Part shown: in pieces, positions 13,438-28,500 of the stretch
Numbering within the stretch: the first letter of the stretch is position 1
Layout of the letters: every line of letters starts with the position of its first letter
Source of the DNA: Talinum fruticosum
Lineage: Eukaryota > Streptophyta > Magnoliopsida > Caryophyllales > Talinaceae
Length of the DNA stretch: 64,000 nucleotides
Direction of reading: 5' to 3'
NCBI GenBank assembly: GCA_021018815.1
Contig: JAITYX010000052.1
Location: 3,896,501-3,960,500 of the forward strand
The notes under the pieces: generated by a model
Seen by the model: only the letters and a program-made list of their open reading frames with translations
What the model was told of the DNA's origin: nothing
Database searches by the model: none
Program-made: the position numbers and the translations under genes

Positions 13438-14282
13438 TGGTTGTATCTCCCTTGGAGTTGCTCCTAGTTGGAGGAAAGAGAAATAAAAAAAAAAAGGGTG
13501 GTGCGGTTGAGGTGGAGTAACTCCAACGGAGTTTCTTCAAGGAGCACCCGGTGGAGGGGCAAAAGGAGGAGAGAGAGGGAAAAAGGAGGAGAGGGAAGGA
13601 AAAGGGGGTTCCGCGCGCACGAGGCACAGCCCAGCTGGGCTGCGTCTGGCGCGTGTGCCTCACGTGCGCGGAAGGCGGTGGGCGGCCAGAGCAGCGGGCC
13701 TCACAAGCTGCAAGTGGCTGCTTTTGTTTTTTTTTTTTAATTTTCGTTTGTGTTTTTTTAAAAAATTTTCAGAGTTTTTCTTTTTTGTTTTTGTTTGTGT
13801 GTAACGACTATTAACGGATATATTTTGATGAAATTTAACCCATTTGTAATGGCTATATTTTTTAATAATTATGTAACAACGGTCATATTTTTTCATCCAA
13901 AAAACACTATAAATAAGGTGTACGGTGGAATGTTAGATTTGCAATTTTTCACCTCACAAATCTCTCCATACTCTCAAAATCCCAAATAATAACAAATTAA
14001 AATTAATATTATTATTAACACACACCTAAAATAATATAATACATTAATCATTTTATTATTTCCATCATATTATTTCATTATTAATATAATCTAAAATTAA
14101 TTTATTAATACAACAATTATATTCATAAAATATTTTATGTGGGCCCATTTATAATATAAATTATTATAGAAGCAACTGGCATGAGTTGCTACCATTGACA
14201 ATAGACAACAAAAGGGAGCAACTCCCTTACTTATGTGGTACTTGGAGCAACTCTTCATGAGATACAACCATTGTGGATAGCC
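13438..14282. mobile_element. Tourist-like (PIF/Harbinger-derived) element, copy A
   Basis: It starts after taa with a GGTTGTATCTCC-type terminus and ends GTGGATAGCC before tta. Its first about 170 bases and last about 170 bases match the shorter copy B (19984-20331). The extra middle part holds actataaataagg, a TATA-like promoter often seen in the leader of Harbinger elements. No transposase is present, so it is a non-autonomous deletion derivative. The flanking triplets (taa, tta) are not identical. Confidence 0.65.
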
Positions 14283-15126
14283 TTAGTCGCACCCCCTCTC
14301 CCTTTTCTCTCTCCTCTGCCCCTTCTCTTATCCTTCTCTACCTCTCTTCACTGCCCCATCTTCTCTTCCTCTTCTCATTTTCTGCTCCCTCTTTGTGCTC
14401 TTTCCCCCTTTTCTACTCTTTTCTTCTCATCTCTTCTCTACTCATCTCGTTCACACCATGGTTATCCCCCTTTCTTCAGGGGAGCACCACTAACAGAGGC
14501 AAGTTAGAGCCGGAGACAAGAGAAGTAGTGACATCGATTCAATATGAAGAACGAGGGATTTAGAGGTAGGTTTTTAAATCACGGCCAAACCATGGGTTGG
14601 GCGTTTCATCCGAGTCGAGCGGGTTGATCAATTAAAATCGATTTTTCCGGTTCAATTGTCTAAATGAGTTTACCCATTGAACCAACGGCCTGTCCGGTAC
14701 GGTTTCGTAACATAACTTACGGTTTTTACAATTCCTTACAATCTATTGTCAATGTTAAGAAAACCGGACCGGACAACCCGATTCAACCGGTTGGATCGGA
14801 AACCGGCCATTTATCTAGTTCGGTTACACTCAAACATCATTCTAACCAATGAAACGCAAAAACCCCATCTAACCCGAGTTGACATGGGAAACTCGGCCAA
14901 CCTAACCGACCCGCGGTCGAGCTAGGATTTTCCGAGTCATAAAATTTTTCCAGTTACATAAATTCTTGTCTTTTTTTTGGCTTTCATTTAGCTTGACTGG
15001 TCGGAGACCTTGCTTCTTCCTTCGTTAGCCCAACGAGCAGCCTAGCCCCCACCCACCCCATTCTCCCTTCCGGTACTCTCTAGTCACGACAATGCTAGCA
15101 ATCCATGTCGGAACTTTCTCTTTAAC
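14283..15126. other. Pyrimidine-rich tract and ACCGG-rich debris; no gene
   Basis: From 14283 to about 14520 it is almost pure C/T. From about 14580 to 14940 it contains repeated accgg/ccggt motifs and phrases like those at 13080-13200. This suggests remnants of an older hAT-like element into which MITE copy A may have inserted. No coding capacity was recognised. Confidence 0.45.
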
Positions 15127-15134
15127 ATAGCAGG

Positions 15135-18100
15135 TAGGGGTGAGCAAAAATTCCGGTACCCAGCTTCGGACCCGGAACCGGTCTGGACCGGCGGGTCCGA
15201 ACCGGACCCGGTTGGACCGGGACCGGGACCGGGTCCAATTTGTAGGACCCGGTTATAACCGGGTCTGGGACCGGGTAGTAAATTCTTGGACCCGGTCCCG
15301 GTCCCGCCCCGGTTACCCGGTTTTATAAAAAAAAAAAAAAATCAAACCCTAACTATACCCGGCCTTCAGTCTTTGTTTGCTTTGCTCGCTTTCCAGTGCG
15401 TCCGCCTCTCCTCTCGCTCCCTTCTCTCCCGTGTCTCCTCCGTCGCCTGCCATCCTCTCGCTCCCTTCTCTTTCTCTCTTCTCCGATCCGTCGCCGGCGT
15501 TTGCCCCAGAGTTCGCCATTGCCGGCGTGCTGCTGTCTCTCACTCGGTTGCTCGCGGCTGTTCTCGCTCTCTCACCGACTCGCTTGCGCTGCTACGGTAC
15601 CTCGGTCCTCTCTCGCCGGCGGTTCTTGCCCTGCCCTCGCCGCTGCTCTCTATCACTCACTCGATTATTGCGGTCGCTCTCGCTCTCTCACCGACTCGCT
15701 TGTGCTGCTACAGTTCCTCGCGGTGGTTCTTGCCTTGCCCTCGCTCTTTTCCTCCGGCTATTTTCCGGGCACCCAAGCTGTGAGTATTAAGTTTTTGTTG
15801 ATTTTATATGTTAAAAAACGAACAAGTTCCTGATTTGCTCAATTTTTGTGCGATTGTAGGTAGCCCGTGCCCCCGATTGTTCTTGTTGGTGGTCGTTTCT
15901 TCCCCTTAATTCTGCTGCATCTCACCATGGTGAGTGTATATAAGGCTTACATCTAGCTGTGGTTTAGTTTTTGTTGATTTTAGATTTGTTAATGTATTCA
16001 TTGACATTGAGTTTGAGTATGTTTTTTCTGATATTTTAGCCAGTGAGTGGGCTTTTGGCACCTCGTTTGTGTTGCAAATGTACTCTTTGAACGCAAAATT
16101 GTCATAATGATGATAATTTATTCTGTTTTGATCTTCCTTGCAATGAGATGAAATATGAGAAGTTTCAGTAGTTTGTTGGTCATAGACTTTGCCATTATCA
16201 TTGCCGGACTTGATGCTGTGCTTTAGAGGTTTTGAGCTTAATTTATAAGAAACATCCAGTCGGAGAATAGCATATGAACAACTAAGACCATGAGTGTTTT
16301 GACAGAATCTGTTGTTAATGATGGCCACATGGCTTTGTGTATGAGAAGGAAGGCTGATTGATGAACGTGTTTGGTTAATGCATTTCATTGCGCTATCTAT
16401 TCATTTTAATAGGCTTAGATGTTGTTTCATGTTCTTTCATGGGTTCTGGGACTGATTTTATTCTGCCATATGCACTGAGAAAAAGCTGCGCATATGAGAA
16501 TTTCTACCCCGACTAAGATCATCTTACAAAGATATTGCTTTTCAATTATTCTGCAATATAGTACAATGTTAAATTTGTCTCATGCTACATCCGAACCATC
16601 CCCCTCTTCCTCTTACCCCCACAAAAAAAACTACTTGTCTTGGTGGGCTCTTGGGTTATAGATTTGGATTTTTGCTACATAGTGGTCGGAATTTTTATCT
16701 TCTACGTATACCATTGTGTGTGTATATAATTCACTATTATTAATGTTTGATGAATTAATGACAGAATGTTGAAATGGACGACATCGAAGAACATATCAAT
16801 TTGGAAGACCAAAGTGATGCAATTTCTGGTACAGATCAAATCAAAGAAACAGGGTGTGAAAGTTGGTGGCAAGAGGAAATCCCCATATTGGGATCATTTT
16901 GAAGACATAATCAGTCCAATAACCAAAAAGATCGAGAAAGCTAAATGCAAGTATTGTGGCAAGGTATTATCTGCCAACCCTAATAATGGGACCTCTACTC
17001 TAAGAAAACATTTACAATCATGTCCTAAGTATCCTTTCAATGTGGATAAAAAGCAAAAAAGCTTTCTTTATGTAGAGATCCACAAACCGAGAGTGTTACT
17101 CTCTCAAATTGGACATTTGACCTAGAGGCTACTAGACTTGCTGTTGCAAAAATGGTTATTATTGATGAAATGTCTTTTGTATCGGTTGAACGTGAAGGAT
17201 TTAGGTTGTTTATTAGTGTTGTTGTCCCATAATTTGCAAACAATGTTCCATCTCGCTTCACTGTTGCTAGAGATTGTAAAAAGCTTTATATTTGTGAGAG
17301 AGATGCCTTGAAAAGTATTTTAGGAGGTTTGAGATCTAGAATTGCCCTCACAACTGATTGTTGGACTTCAATCCAAAACTTGAATTATCTTTGTTTAACT
17401 GCACATTTCATAGATGATGAGTGGAATTTGCACAAGAGGATTTTAAGTTTTAAGTTGATGGATAGTCATAAAGGCAAAGAGATTGGAAAGGTTGTGGAGA
17501 GTTGTGTTATTGATCGGGGTATTGAAGACAAACTTTCTTGTTTGACTGTTGATAATGCTAGTTCCAATAATGTGGCAGTTGGTTATTTGAAGGATAATCT
17601 TGGTGAGAAACTTGTTTTAAATGGTGATTTTTTTCATATGAGATGTGCAGCTCATGTCTTAAATTTGGTTGTGAGGGATGGTTTGGCAAGGGTAAAGGAT
17701 TCCATTCATAACATTCGAACTGCAATTAGATACATAAGGAGTTCACCTGGGAGATCTCGCATTGTTTGATTCTTGTGCTAAAGTTGTGAAAGTCCCTTGT
17801 GAAGGGTCTTTGTGTTTGGATGTGTGCACAAGGTGGAACTCTACTTTCCTTATGTTGAGCATGGCTTTGAAATTTGAAAAGGCTTTTGAAAGGTTTAAAA
17901 ATGATGATTCCAACTATGAGAATGAACTTGGTGAAAATGTTCCAACGAAAAGGATTGCGAAAATGCTCGAGTTTTGGCAAAGTTTTTGCAACAATTTTAT
18001 GAAGCTACTAAGAGGATGTCTGGTACTTTTTATGTTACTGCAAATTTGCATTTTCATGACTTGTTGAGCATACTTACTAATTTGTTAGAATGGGAGAAGG

Positions 18101-19563
18101 ATTCTTGCCCTAATCTTCGTGAGATGGCCTTGGCAATGCGTAAGAAATTTGATGATTATTATGGAGATTGGGCAAAGACTAATCTTATGGTCTTAATTGC
18201 TGTTGTGTTTGATCCCCGCTACAAATTGAAGTTTGTTAGGTTCTCTTTTAGGAAACTTTTTCCTAATGACTTTGGAAAAGCGGATAAGGTGTATGATCGT
18301 CTGCATAATGTGCTTAAAAGCTTGTATGTTTCGTATTCTTCTTCAATGAATATTGAAAATGATGATGTTGATGGTTCTTCTTCCCCCATTCCTGTTGATC
18401 ATTCAAAGATGTCTTTGAACAATGATACTCTTAAGGAGTTGTATTCTCAATGGAACGATGGTGGGGAAGATGATGTTGAGGTAGTTGAAAGAACAGAGTT
18501 GGATGTGTATCTAGATGCCCCTCGAGAAAAGGTGGATGGCACTTTTGATATCTTAAAGTGGTGGAAGAAACATGCCGACACTTATAAGGTGCTCGCTGTG
18601 ATGGCTAGGGATATTCTAGCCGTGCCTGTTTCTACCGTGTCAAGTGAGTCCGCATTTAGTACATCCGGTAGGGTGCTCGATCGGTTTCGTAGTAGTTTGG
18701 GTCCCAAAACCGTAGAGACTTTAATTTGTGCTCAAGATTGGTTGAGGGCATCCAAAGTTTGTATTGATGTTGAACAACTTATGGATGATGTGGAGAAATA
18801 TAAAGCAGGTAATTATATAACATATGTTACTATATGTATTCTGATTTTGATATTTATAATAATATGTTAAATCATGATTTCTAACCTTATCTTTTTATTT
18901 GATATTGAGATTTGGGCGATGGAGATATCACTGAAATTGATAACATTATGAGCGATTGATGAAGACTTCCTCTGTTATTTCATTTTCCTTTGCTTAGGTA
19001 AGCTATCATCATAATCATATTATATTTCTCTCATTTCAGTTAGTTTGTATTTTTACTCAAACCTTCTTTCTTATTTTTTGTTTTACTTTGACAGAATCTA
19101 GAGTTGAGTAGAGACTCTTTTCTGCTGGGCACCAAGTTGGGCAACAAGTTGTGGATCGGAGATTCTCTCTTTTCGTTGTTGATGTTGGATTGTTTGATAC
19201 TTTTTTTATGTTTTTTTTTCATGATGTTTTTAAGATTTAAACTTGTAATTTGTTTTGCATGTGGATTTTTAGTGTTAATGTTGGATTATTAGTTATAGTT
19301 ACAGGGTTCTAAAGCAAATCAAATAGTTAAAATATAGGATAATTATTGGCTAAAATTTTACCAAAAAAATTGTCAAAAGTACAAAAACAAAAATGATAAT
19401 TGAAAAACTAAAAAAAAAAAAAAAAAAGGGACAAGAACTGGTACTCGGTCCCGGAACCGGTTCCAACCGGTCCGGGACCGGGTCCAAAATCAGGACCCGG
19501 TTGCAACCGGGACCGGGACCGGTCCGGCCAAAACGACCGGGTACTCGGTCCCGCTCAGCCCTA
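15135..19563 (+). mobile_element. hAT (Ac-like) DNA transposon, complete ends, 8-bp target duplication
   Basis: It is bounded by a perfect 8-bp direct repeat atagcagg (15127-15134 and 19564-19571). The termini are TAGGGGTGAGC on the left and GCTCAGCCCTA on the right, an 11-bp inverted repeat with one mismatch. Both subterminal regions (about 15145-15320 and 19440-19555) are packed with accgg/gggacc motifs on both strands, as expected for transposase-binding sites of hAT elements. It contains one transposase gene. The intact duplication argues for a fairly recent insertion. Confidence 0.93.
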
Positions 19564-22500
19564 ATAGCAGGAGCATTGGGTGGCTGATGTAGAAAGAGGG
19601 TGATGGGGATTGAGGAGACAAAAATTTGATGGGGGCTGATGAGGGGTTGATCAAACATAAATGAGATGGGAAAATGGGAGGGGTTGACGAATTAGGAGGT
19701 GCTCAAGTGAGGGGGTAAAGATGGCAATGAGGAGGGGATTTCTCGTCCCAAATCAGGAAAAAATCTTTGCCCATAACGAGGAGTGGGGCAGGGATGGGAG
19801 AGGAACTTGCGTCCCCGAGCGAGGACGAGGAGATGGAAAAATTTTGTCCATGTTTCTTACACATCCTCAATTTTTTTGAATTTTTAAAATCAAAATTGAG
19901 GGTATTTTGTTAATATCACCCCTCCAAAGCCGATTATAAAATCTACGCACTCTCCTCTCCCCTCAACTCTCACTCTCTGCTAAGGTTATCTCCAATCCCA
20001 TGTGGAGGAAAGAGAAAATAAAAAGGGGGAGTGGGGCTGAGGTGGAGCAACTCCAAGGGAGTTTCTCCATGGAACAACTCCTTGGAGCAACCGGCCAAGA
20101 GGGAAAAAGGAGGAGAGAGAGGGAAAAAGGAGGAGAGAGAAGGAAAAGGGGAGAGAGAGGAACAATTATATTCATAAAATATTTCACGTGAGACCCATTT
20201 ATAATATAAATTATTATGGAGCAACTCTCATGAACTACTACCATTGACAATAGGTAATAAAAGGGAGCAACTCCCTTACCTATGTGGTACTTGGAGCAAC
20301 TCAAAGGGAGTTGCTACCATTGTGGATAGCCTAAGTCTTCCTCTCTATTTGCTCTTGTAGGATCCTCTCTCTCTCTTCTTGCAGGTTCCTCTCTCTCCTC
20401 GCTTTGCTATCTCTCATTCTCCCCTCTCTCGCAGGCTCCTTTCTCTCACCTCTCACAGTCACAAACCTCTCTCTCTTTCCTCTCGCTTGACTTTCCTCCT
20501 CGGTTTCTCTCCTCTCCTCGGTCTCATCTCTTCTCCCTCTAGTTCTTGCTCTCTTATCCTCGACCCACTACCCCGAGCGCCCCGCCAACGAGGCCTTCTT
20601 GCTTGCTTGCCTCTCATCCGGACTTTTCTTCCTTATTCTTGTTTGCATCTTAGATCTGGACTTTTTCGCTCCTCGTTCTTGCTTGCCTCTCATATTTGGA
20701 CTTTTGAATTTATGGATTTTAAAATTTAATTTCGGAGATAATGGGACCCAATAGGAAATACCCTCTTGACAGAAGGAAGGAACGAGGGATAGTTGGTTAA
20801 TTAGGGTCTTATTTATTTATATATTTGTTTTTTTTATCACCTTTATTTATGTATTTATTTATTTAATTAATAGACAAGGCATAGACTACTATTTTATGGG
20901 CTAAGATTTTGGGTAGAAAATGTTAATTGGACTTTAGATAATAGCTCGTACGATAAACAATTTTTTTCATTAATTTGATTGTTATTTTGGGAAGTACATA
21001 CTTTATGTCTTTATTTATTTGAGATTTTGTATAACTTTTTTCTCATCTGAAAATAAAATATTAGAAAAAATATAGAGAAAATTAGTTAAAACTCTAACGT
21101 ATCATATCGGTTTAACTATTTTAATGTCAAACCTTGTCCAAATGGTCCTATGGGTCAACCCATTGATCCATTTCCTTAACCAGGTTGATGAACAGATCGA
21201 TTATCTTAACATTGCTTACAACTTAGAGATCTTTATAGTTAAATTGAACAGATGTTATATCTTCCATTTTCATGAGCTCCATAGATAGAGGCATGTTCGG
21301 TTACTCAAAAAGATGTCATCTACTAATTTCCAACTTTCACATACAGATCACAAAGAGTATTTGATGCTATAGTTATAAACTCCAATCAATCAGCAAGACA
21401 TGATATGTATGAGGTTCAAATATCTTTGCAGGCTCGAAGCTGATGTGAATTGAAATGGCTTTAGACCAATATGAAACCTCCCAATTCACACTTTAGTTCA
21501 ACTCTTGCATATTAAATTTTGCATATGCATTATACAGTTGCACCACCACCAAGACAATACATTTGCAGTGTAGTTTTCACCCAAAGCAAGCCAAGAAACA
21601 GGCCTGTTGAGGGGTTTTCAGGGGTAAATTTCGCAAATAACAACCATTAGCGCTTGTTCAAAAAGTTCCGACCCTATTATGGTATTCAGTGGACCCAAAC
21701 TCCAGACGCACAGAATTTTGTTACAACTTAAAAGCACAAGCATAAAAATCTTACACTTAGATTACAAGGGAAATCAATACTATTGCAAAGGTGTGTAAGC
21801 AAGATCAATCCCAGAAGTTACATTACATAAAACGCATCTACAGATTCACATAGGTACTCTCCAATCTACACCAATCAATCATTTAGCTTAGAGTACTAAA
21901 TGTGATTGCTAGAAATGTCGAAAGTGATTCACATTATAAACTGTATTTGTAGCACTAAGTGAAGAGTTTGCAAGATGATGAAATTGAACTTGATATGTGT
22001 CTTGGGCCAAATGCTGGTTAGAAATTATGACATCTATAGACACTTGCCCCGTTCAAAGGCTGAACTTGACATCAAGGTTGTTGGTCTGTCTGACTGTTCA
22101 TGAATTTTCATATTATGCAACAACAATACTGGAAGCAAGATTCAGGTACAACCTGCATTAGTGACAAACACATCAATTGAGGACTTGGGATACTATAATA
22201 ACACCAAATGTGAGTTTGGTGAGTTCAAATGTATGCTACCTTACTCATACAAAAACATAAGACATGTTATTTCCGGAAGACTCCAAGAAATACAGAAGGA
22301 TGAGTAATATAGAAAGTAGTACTTCAAGGGAAAAGGGGAGAGGAGTTGTTTGGGAAAAGAACAACAAAAAAGGGATTTTCCTTTTCTTCTTTCTGGGTTT
22401 AAATGAATGTTTAGGTGCCAGTAAGTCCTTTTGCCTTAGGGCTGGTCTTCCCAGTGAAAAGAATAAACAAGATCGAATGACAAGGGCCTGACAAACATTA

Positions 22501-25500
22501 GGTCTCAAACCCCAATCATCAATGTGTATCATCAATAATATTCATCTGAAGAAAGAACTCACAAAGAACGCAATTCTGAATAAGCGCTGGTGAACATTTG
22601 AAACAAAGTATTGGATGTTTTATGCAAATGCTTGCTATCCATCAGGATGGGAAGTGAAGGAACTAGATGCAAAGCCATACATGTGGAGAACATAACCATG
22701 CACATTGTGAAAGAGAAATTTGCAAAACTGTAAAAAGCACTGTGATGTTTAACCTCACCTGACTGTTAATCTATAGACAGCACCACCTAAGGAAGAGATG
22801 CAATTCTACAAATTTCTATGGCATCACAACTCAATGCTTCCTATACACAACCATTGACTGCTAATCATGTAATGTAAAATTTTCCCACTTCCACTGTGCC
22901 GTACAAGAATGCAGGTGCAGAGTAAGACACTATCAAAGTCTTGGTTTGTACGGGCTTTCAGCTACCCTGGGTTGCAAAAGTTGGGAGAAGATAGAGCGTT
23001 ACAAATATGACAGCAGAAAGGGCCAGTAAAATGTAATCCCAACTCTCAAGTCTACCATCACTCTGAATACCAAAGGCATTCTGATTAGACGCTAGGAAAG
23101 CACATAAATAAGGCATCAACTAAAACTTTGCGAATTGATGTTTACATATATTCACCTGTTTCTTGACATGAGACCGGGAGATGTATACTGAGGTCATCCA
23201 GATTTGCAGAGCCTTGGATCCTCAATCCATGTTCATTTGCAAGATGCAAAAGGCAGATGAAACATAGATGAGGAGAGATATCACTCGGCGCAGCTGCTCC
23301 ACAATCTTCAGGAAAGGTGGCTAATATATGTTTGAAAGATATGGCATCCTCATGGACTTCCTGACAATAGGGAAGAGAACAAACATCACATTCAATTTCC
23401 TAAGCAAATATTTAGGAGAAAAAAGATGAAGAAATATAATACAATCAAAAGTTTAAAGTAATCAGCTCCGCTGCTCACACAGTGCCAGGGAAAACTTCAA
23501 CCCCAACCAAAGAAAGAAAAAGGAAAGAGAAAATCCATGGTTTTTTCTAAATAACCAACAATCTAAACAGAGAAAAAAAAGAAAGCTTTCATAATAACAA
23601 GGTCCATGATTTTTTAAATAACCAACAACCTGACTAAATGGATTGATATAAAAATAATCCAGTATTCAAGCACAATGATTGTACTAAATGCATAAAGGCT
23701 AAGGTTCAATGCTGAAAGGAACATATTACAAATGATATGATATTTTCCTCTAATTTGCAGTCTGGGGGGAGTTCTCATTTTCTGACATGGCTGTGCTGAA
23801 TATTATGCAACAGTAATAGTCAATTGGTTAGGACAGTCAAAAGATTGGAACTTACAGCAAAACTCACCTTCTGAGGTTCTTCAGAAACATGTATGTGATC
23901 CCAGAGTGTTTCTTTAAGCAAATGCACGTCGACTTGTTTTGCAGTTCTGTCATACTGAACTTCAATTTTATTTACCTAATTTCAGAAGATAGAGATTTAG
24001 AGGATGCTTGCAGGGCAATATCATGTAAAATTTGCAGGCAATTATTGAGCTAGAGTACCAATTATAATCAGAGGAAAAAAATGAAAAAACAATTATCCTC
24101 AGAACCCAAAGGAATAGGCATAGCATAAAGGTAATGTGAAAAAATTGTCCTAATTCCTGTAATAATTAATGACAGCCAGGAACTGTAAAATTATCAAATA
24201 GACACTATGTATGCTAGTAAACAGGAACAGACTAGAATCAATAATGCAAAGCCACTGCAAACCTGACGAGGCTGGGACACCAGTATATCCTGTTCCTCTA
24301 TGTCACTGTGAGCATACCCATCATGTTCTTCTGCACTGTTGTTATCGTTGTCCCATGATGGAAATGATCCATCAAAATCGTTTGTACCTTGCCCTGAGCC
24401 ACTATCTACAAAAATAGAAAGAAAAATTAACAATAACTATTTCACAAAAATTCATAGCATGTGACAACATGCTGGATGCTGGAACCAAGTATTTGCTAAT
24501 ACCAAGAGCTCAACCAAAAGATCACACTCTAAAATGACTTTGGCATGAAACTAAGACAATCATACAATCAAATTCATTATTCAAAATGAATTAAGAAAGG
24601 AATCCTTGCAACAATACTGCAATACATAAATTATAAGAATCCAAATTACAGGGACTGTAGTACAGGAATGCGTTACCCACTTGACCAAGATTGGTTTACA
24701 AAGCTCTCCATTACAAGGATAATGGATTAATGGCAAATTGCTATGTGCAAAATCAAACAAAAAATAAAGGTGATACCAATGAACTGCTTGATACAGGCAT
24801 CCAAACCACCACTGTGGCCATAGATATTCTAGTATGTTATAGATCATGAAAAGAGAGAAAATAAAGGCCAGCAATTTATTTCACGGATCGCTTTCCATGA
24901 TGCTATGTTAAAGCCATTATGAGCTAGGTTACCGGTTCTGAATATATATCCTAACAAGAGGAGTCACAACTGACAGGTTCATATCTCAGTAACTTCCATT
25001 GATGAAATGAACTCTAGTTTTTTTTTGTTTTTTTGGTGTAGAGGAGCCACAAAAGGCAGTACAATACAATGTGGGAAGGGTGAATCGAACCTGAGACTTA
25101 ATGTACTCAGGACCTCAGTCTTAACCACTAGGTCATGACCTCATTGTTACAAAATGAACACTAGTTGTGTATAGAAAAGAAAGTAAAAGAAAGAAAAGCA
25201 GCACATAATGGAAGGATTGCAGTTCATCACATGCCTACTTGCTTACTCCCTGAAAAATAAGGTTCTCTATGCTAAGTTCTCAACAGAACACAGCATGGCT
25301 TTTGTCATACTGTTCGCAGCGTCTAGGTCCAACACATTTTTTCATATGCATCAACCTCATCAAATAGTTTCCCGAACTCCAAGGAAAGGAGAAAAATGAT
25401 GAAAAATCGCCTCTACGGAAGTGATAACAGAACGAAGCATCATCAGCTAACTTACGATGTAGCATATAATCTCATAGACTTCTCAAAGTTTGATAATAAA

Positions 25501-28500
25501 TTATGAGAATGAACCGTGCAGTTTGACTTTGCGTGCTGTTAATTCATTGACTGGACTTGGGAGACATAAGGAGAAGAATCGTTCACCTGACAAGGAGTCT
25601 TTTTTTTCTTTTTTTGTTTTTTGTTTTTGCGGCAAGAGGTAGTATGATATAAAATGACCCACATAAATTCTCGTTGAAATCTGGAGCAAAAACATGAAAA
25701 GCTCTAACCCACTAAAAAGGGTTGCACTGCAATCATGTTTTATTTTTTATGCTTAATAATTGCTCATAATTCAGATTTTCCCTCAGCATGTTTATTAGGT
25801 TCATGAGCAATTGTATAGATAGTTTTTGAGTAGATCTCTTGGCTTGAAGGGGGTAAGACAGTTTACACACAACTGTCCCAAAACGGAAGTAAAGCGGGAC
25901 CCACACTAGTGATAGTTGTTCCATGCTCATGTGCATTTGTGCTAAGGAGTTCGATTACCTAGTTTGCTTCCTACCTGTAGCCTCCCTATAATTCCTCCCT
26001 CCAACCCTCCAACCCCCTCATTTGATGCATGTCATATGCCAGAAAAATAAGCAACAAGTTAGGCTTGGAGGCTCATTTGGTGTTCAAGCTCTCTGGCTAG
26101 GTTCCACTTGAGCCTTTGCATTGTCCATTTACCTTGGCAACAGTACAAAGACCAAAAGCAACAAGATTAACAAGAAGGTTGATTATGGATCCCATAGATC
26201 AGAAGAGATACTAGTGCTGGTAAATATTTCAGCAAGTCAACTATTAGTACTACCTTTTGACTGTTCAAAAGGAGGTTCTTTAAAAAAGTCACAAATTTCA
26301 AGGATTTTTCTGTTTTACATTGTCACGTTTCCAGCAACAATCACTCCATGAAGATATGTCCTGAAGAAGGGCATAAGGACATCTAGATGGCAATGTAAGA
26401 TGTAACGCCTAAAGGAAGAGAGATCGTTTCCTAGAGGCTCACACATAAACTTTAGGAAGCATTTCTCCCAGAGCTAAATGACAATTTCCACATATATTTA
26501 CTTTTTCATGGTTTTGTCTACCCAGTTTATTTTATGCAAAACACAAGAAAAATAATGCATAAAAATACATAGAGAACAAGCCTTGAGAGCAAAATCTCGC
26601 ACCTGCCATTCTTCTTCTTCTCTTCCCAAGGCACTGTACCAGAAAAACAACCATCAATTAGGGGCAGAAGAAAATCACATTACACAGGTTACCACATAAC
26701 ACTGAATGGTATAAGACTAACTCCTCTTGTATTCCAGCAATGTGCAACATAACATTGGCAAATGAATGAAACCAAACTATTAGTTTGATTGCATAGGACA
26801 GACATAAACTAACATGAAATAATCAATAAGTTCATTATAGTTTTTAATCAAAAAATATGACATGCAGTGAGTTAGAATAACTTGCAAGTAACATGCTAAA
26901 AGAAAAACTATAAGCCTGCTTGAAGTGTCTCACCAGAAAATCCAGCTAATTGCTTTTGAGATGGATTTTCTTCCACTTGCACAAATATCTTTCTTCTTTT
27001 TGAGCTCATTCATTTCTTTCTTTATTCTTTTTCTTCACATCCTCTCAGCATTTAACCACTTGTCCCCCTCCCCCTTTCAAAAACAAAAACTGAAAAACCT
27101 AAAGAGAGGACAGTTCAACGACAAAACCCATATTACCATAACATTTGGAAGAAGAAATAATTTGATGAGATCCTCTGGTTGGTAATGACAATCCTCAGGG
27201 AGCTTATTGGAGAATGGCACTTTTTGGAAGGAAGCAGCAATGATTTGGGATTCTTATGAGGTGTAAAAGGATCAGACATGTCTTCGTCCAAAGACTTAGT
27301 GAAATTGATGTCTGCTTCAGATGCTTTTCTAGCTTTTGGTCTCTTAGCTGCAGATGCCAGCTCATCATTTTGAGAAGTAACGCTCTCAGAAGCTGCAACT
27401 ACATTAATACCAAGTTGAAAGCTATAGAAACAACCACATAACAAAAATAGAAAACAAATATCAATCAATTTGAAGCTAACCCTTTGATTTTCGGTATTTC
27501 CAGTGGTCAGGACCAGCCCATGCATTCTGAGTTGATGTGATGCCCGCACCACCCAACAGAAGTGAAGCAACATTTTCAAATCTGTCATCCGTATCAATCT
27601 CACCGGCGGCAAATGGGCCGTCCTCCTACAAATTTAGAGGTCGTTTGATTACATTCTGTTGTTCAGTATACTTCTTTGTTTCCCGAGAGAACTACATTAT
27701 AGTTGCACCATAAACAGAAAAGGGAATACATTGAAAACACCCAGCAATTGATCATACGAAGATACCTCATAATGATTTTGCATGTTTTGGTCGCTCACAT
27801 CAAAGTTACCAACAACATCTGCTTCATCATTATGATCAAATGACCATGCCTCACCATTATCAAAAGAACCATCATCCAACTTGACACCATCATCATTAGC
27901 TGCATCATCCATGTTTGTAAACTCTGGGCTCCCATTCAACTCAACTGTGCAATCATCAGTTGCACTGTTATCACACATTGAGTTATGATCACTCATCCTT
28001 TGTTGCAGACTGAATTCGTCAAGCTGCTCCACTATAGCATTAAAAGTAGGGCATATATCTTTCTTTGTATGCATGTGCGTCACCATCTGCTCAATATATT
28101 CTGTAACAGACAAAAACAAATACAATTGGCCACTAGAAGATGTAAATGTTATAATAGACTCTGTATTGTCATCATACAAAGTTACAAACCTCCAGCAAAA
28201 GAGATATCTATCAGATCGGAAGAATTATTATCAGTCAAAGAAGATATGCACTTTGCTGGCACTTCTTGGGAATCAAAAAGTACTCGGCAACCCCCATACA
28301 CTCCAAGGTTATTTAAAAGGAGACCCTTTGCCCCGCCCTCATCAAATTGTGCAGTTGTCTGATGATACAGAGGATCCACTGCAAATGCAACTAGAGAACC
28401 ACAGAAATATAAATGATAAATATTGTGACAAAGTGCAAGCCAGATAAAAGGACAAAAAGATGAGTATTTATGTTTCGTTACCATCAAATTTCTTCACATT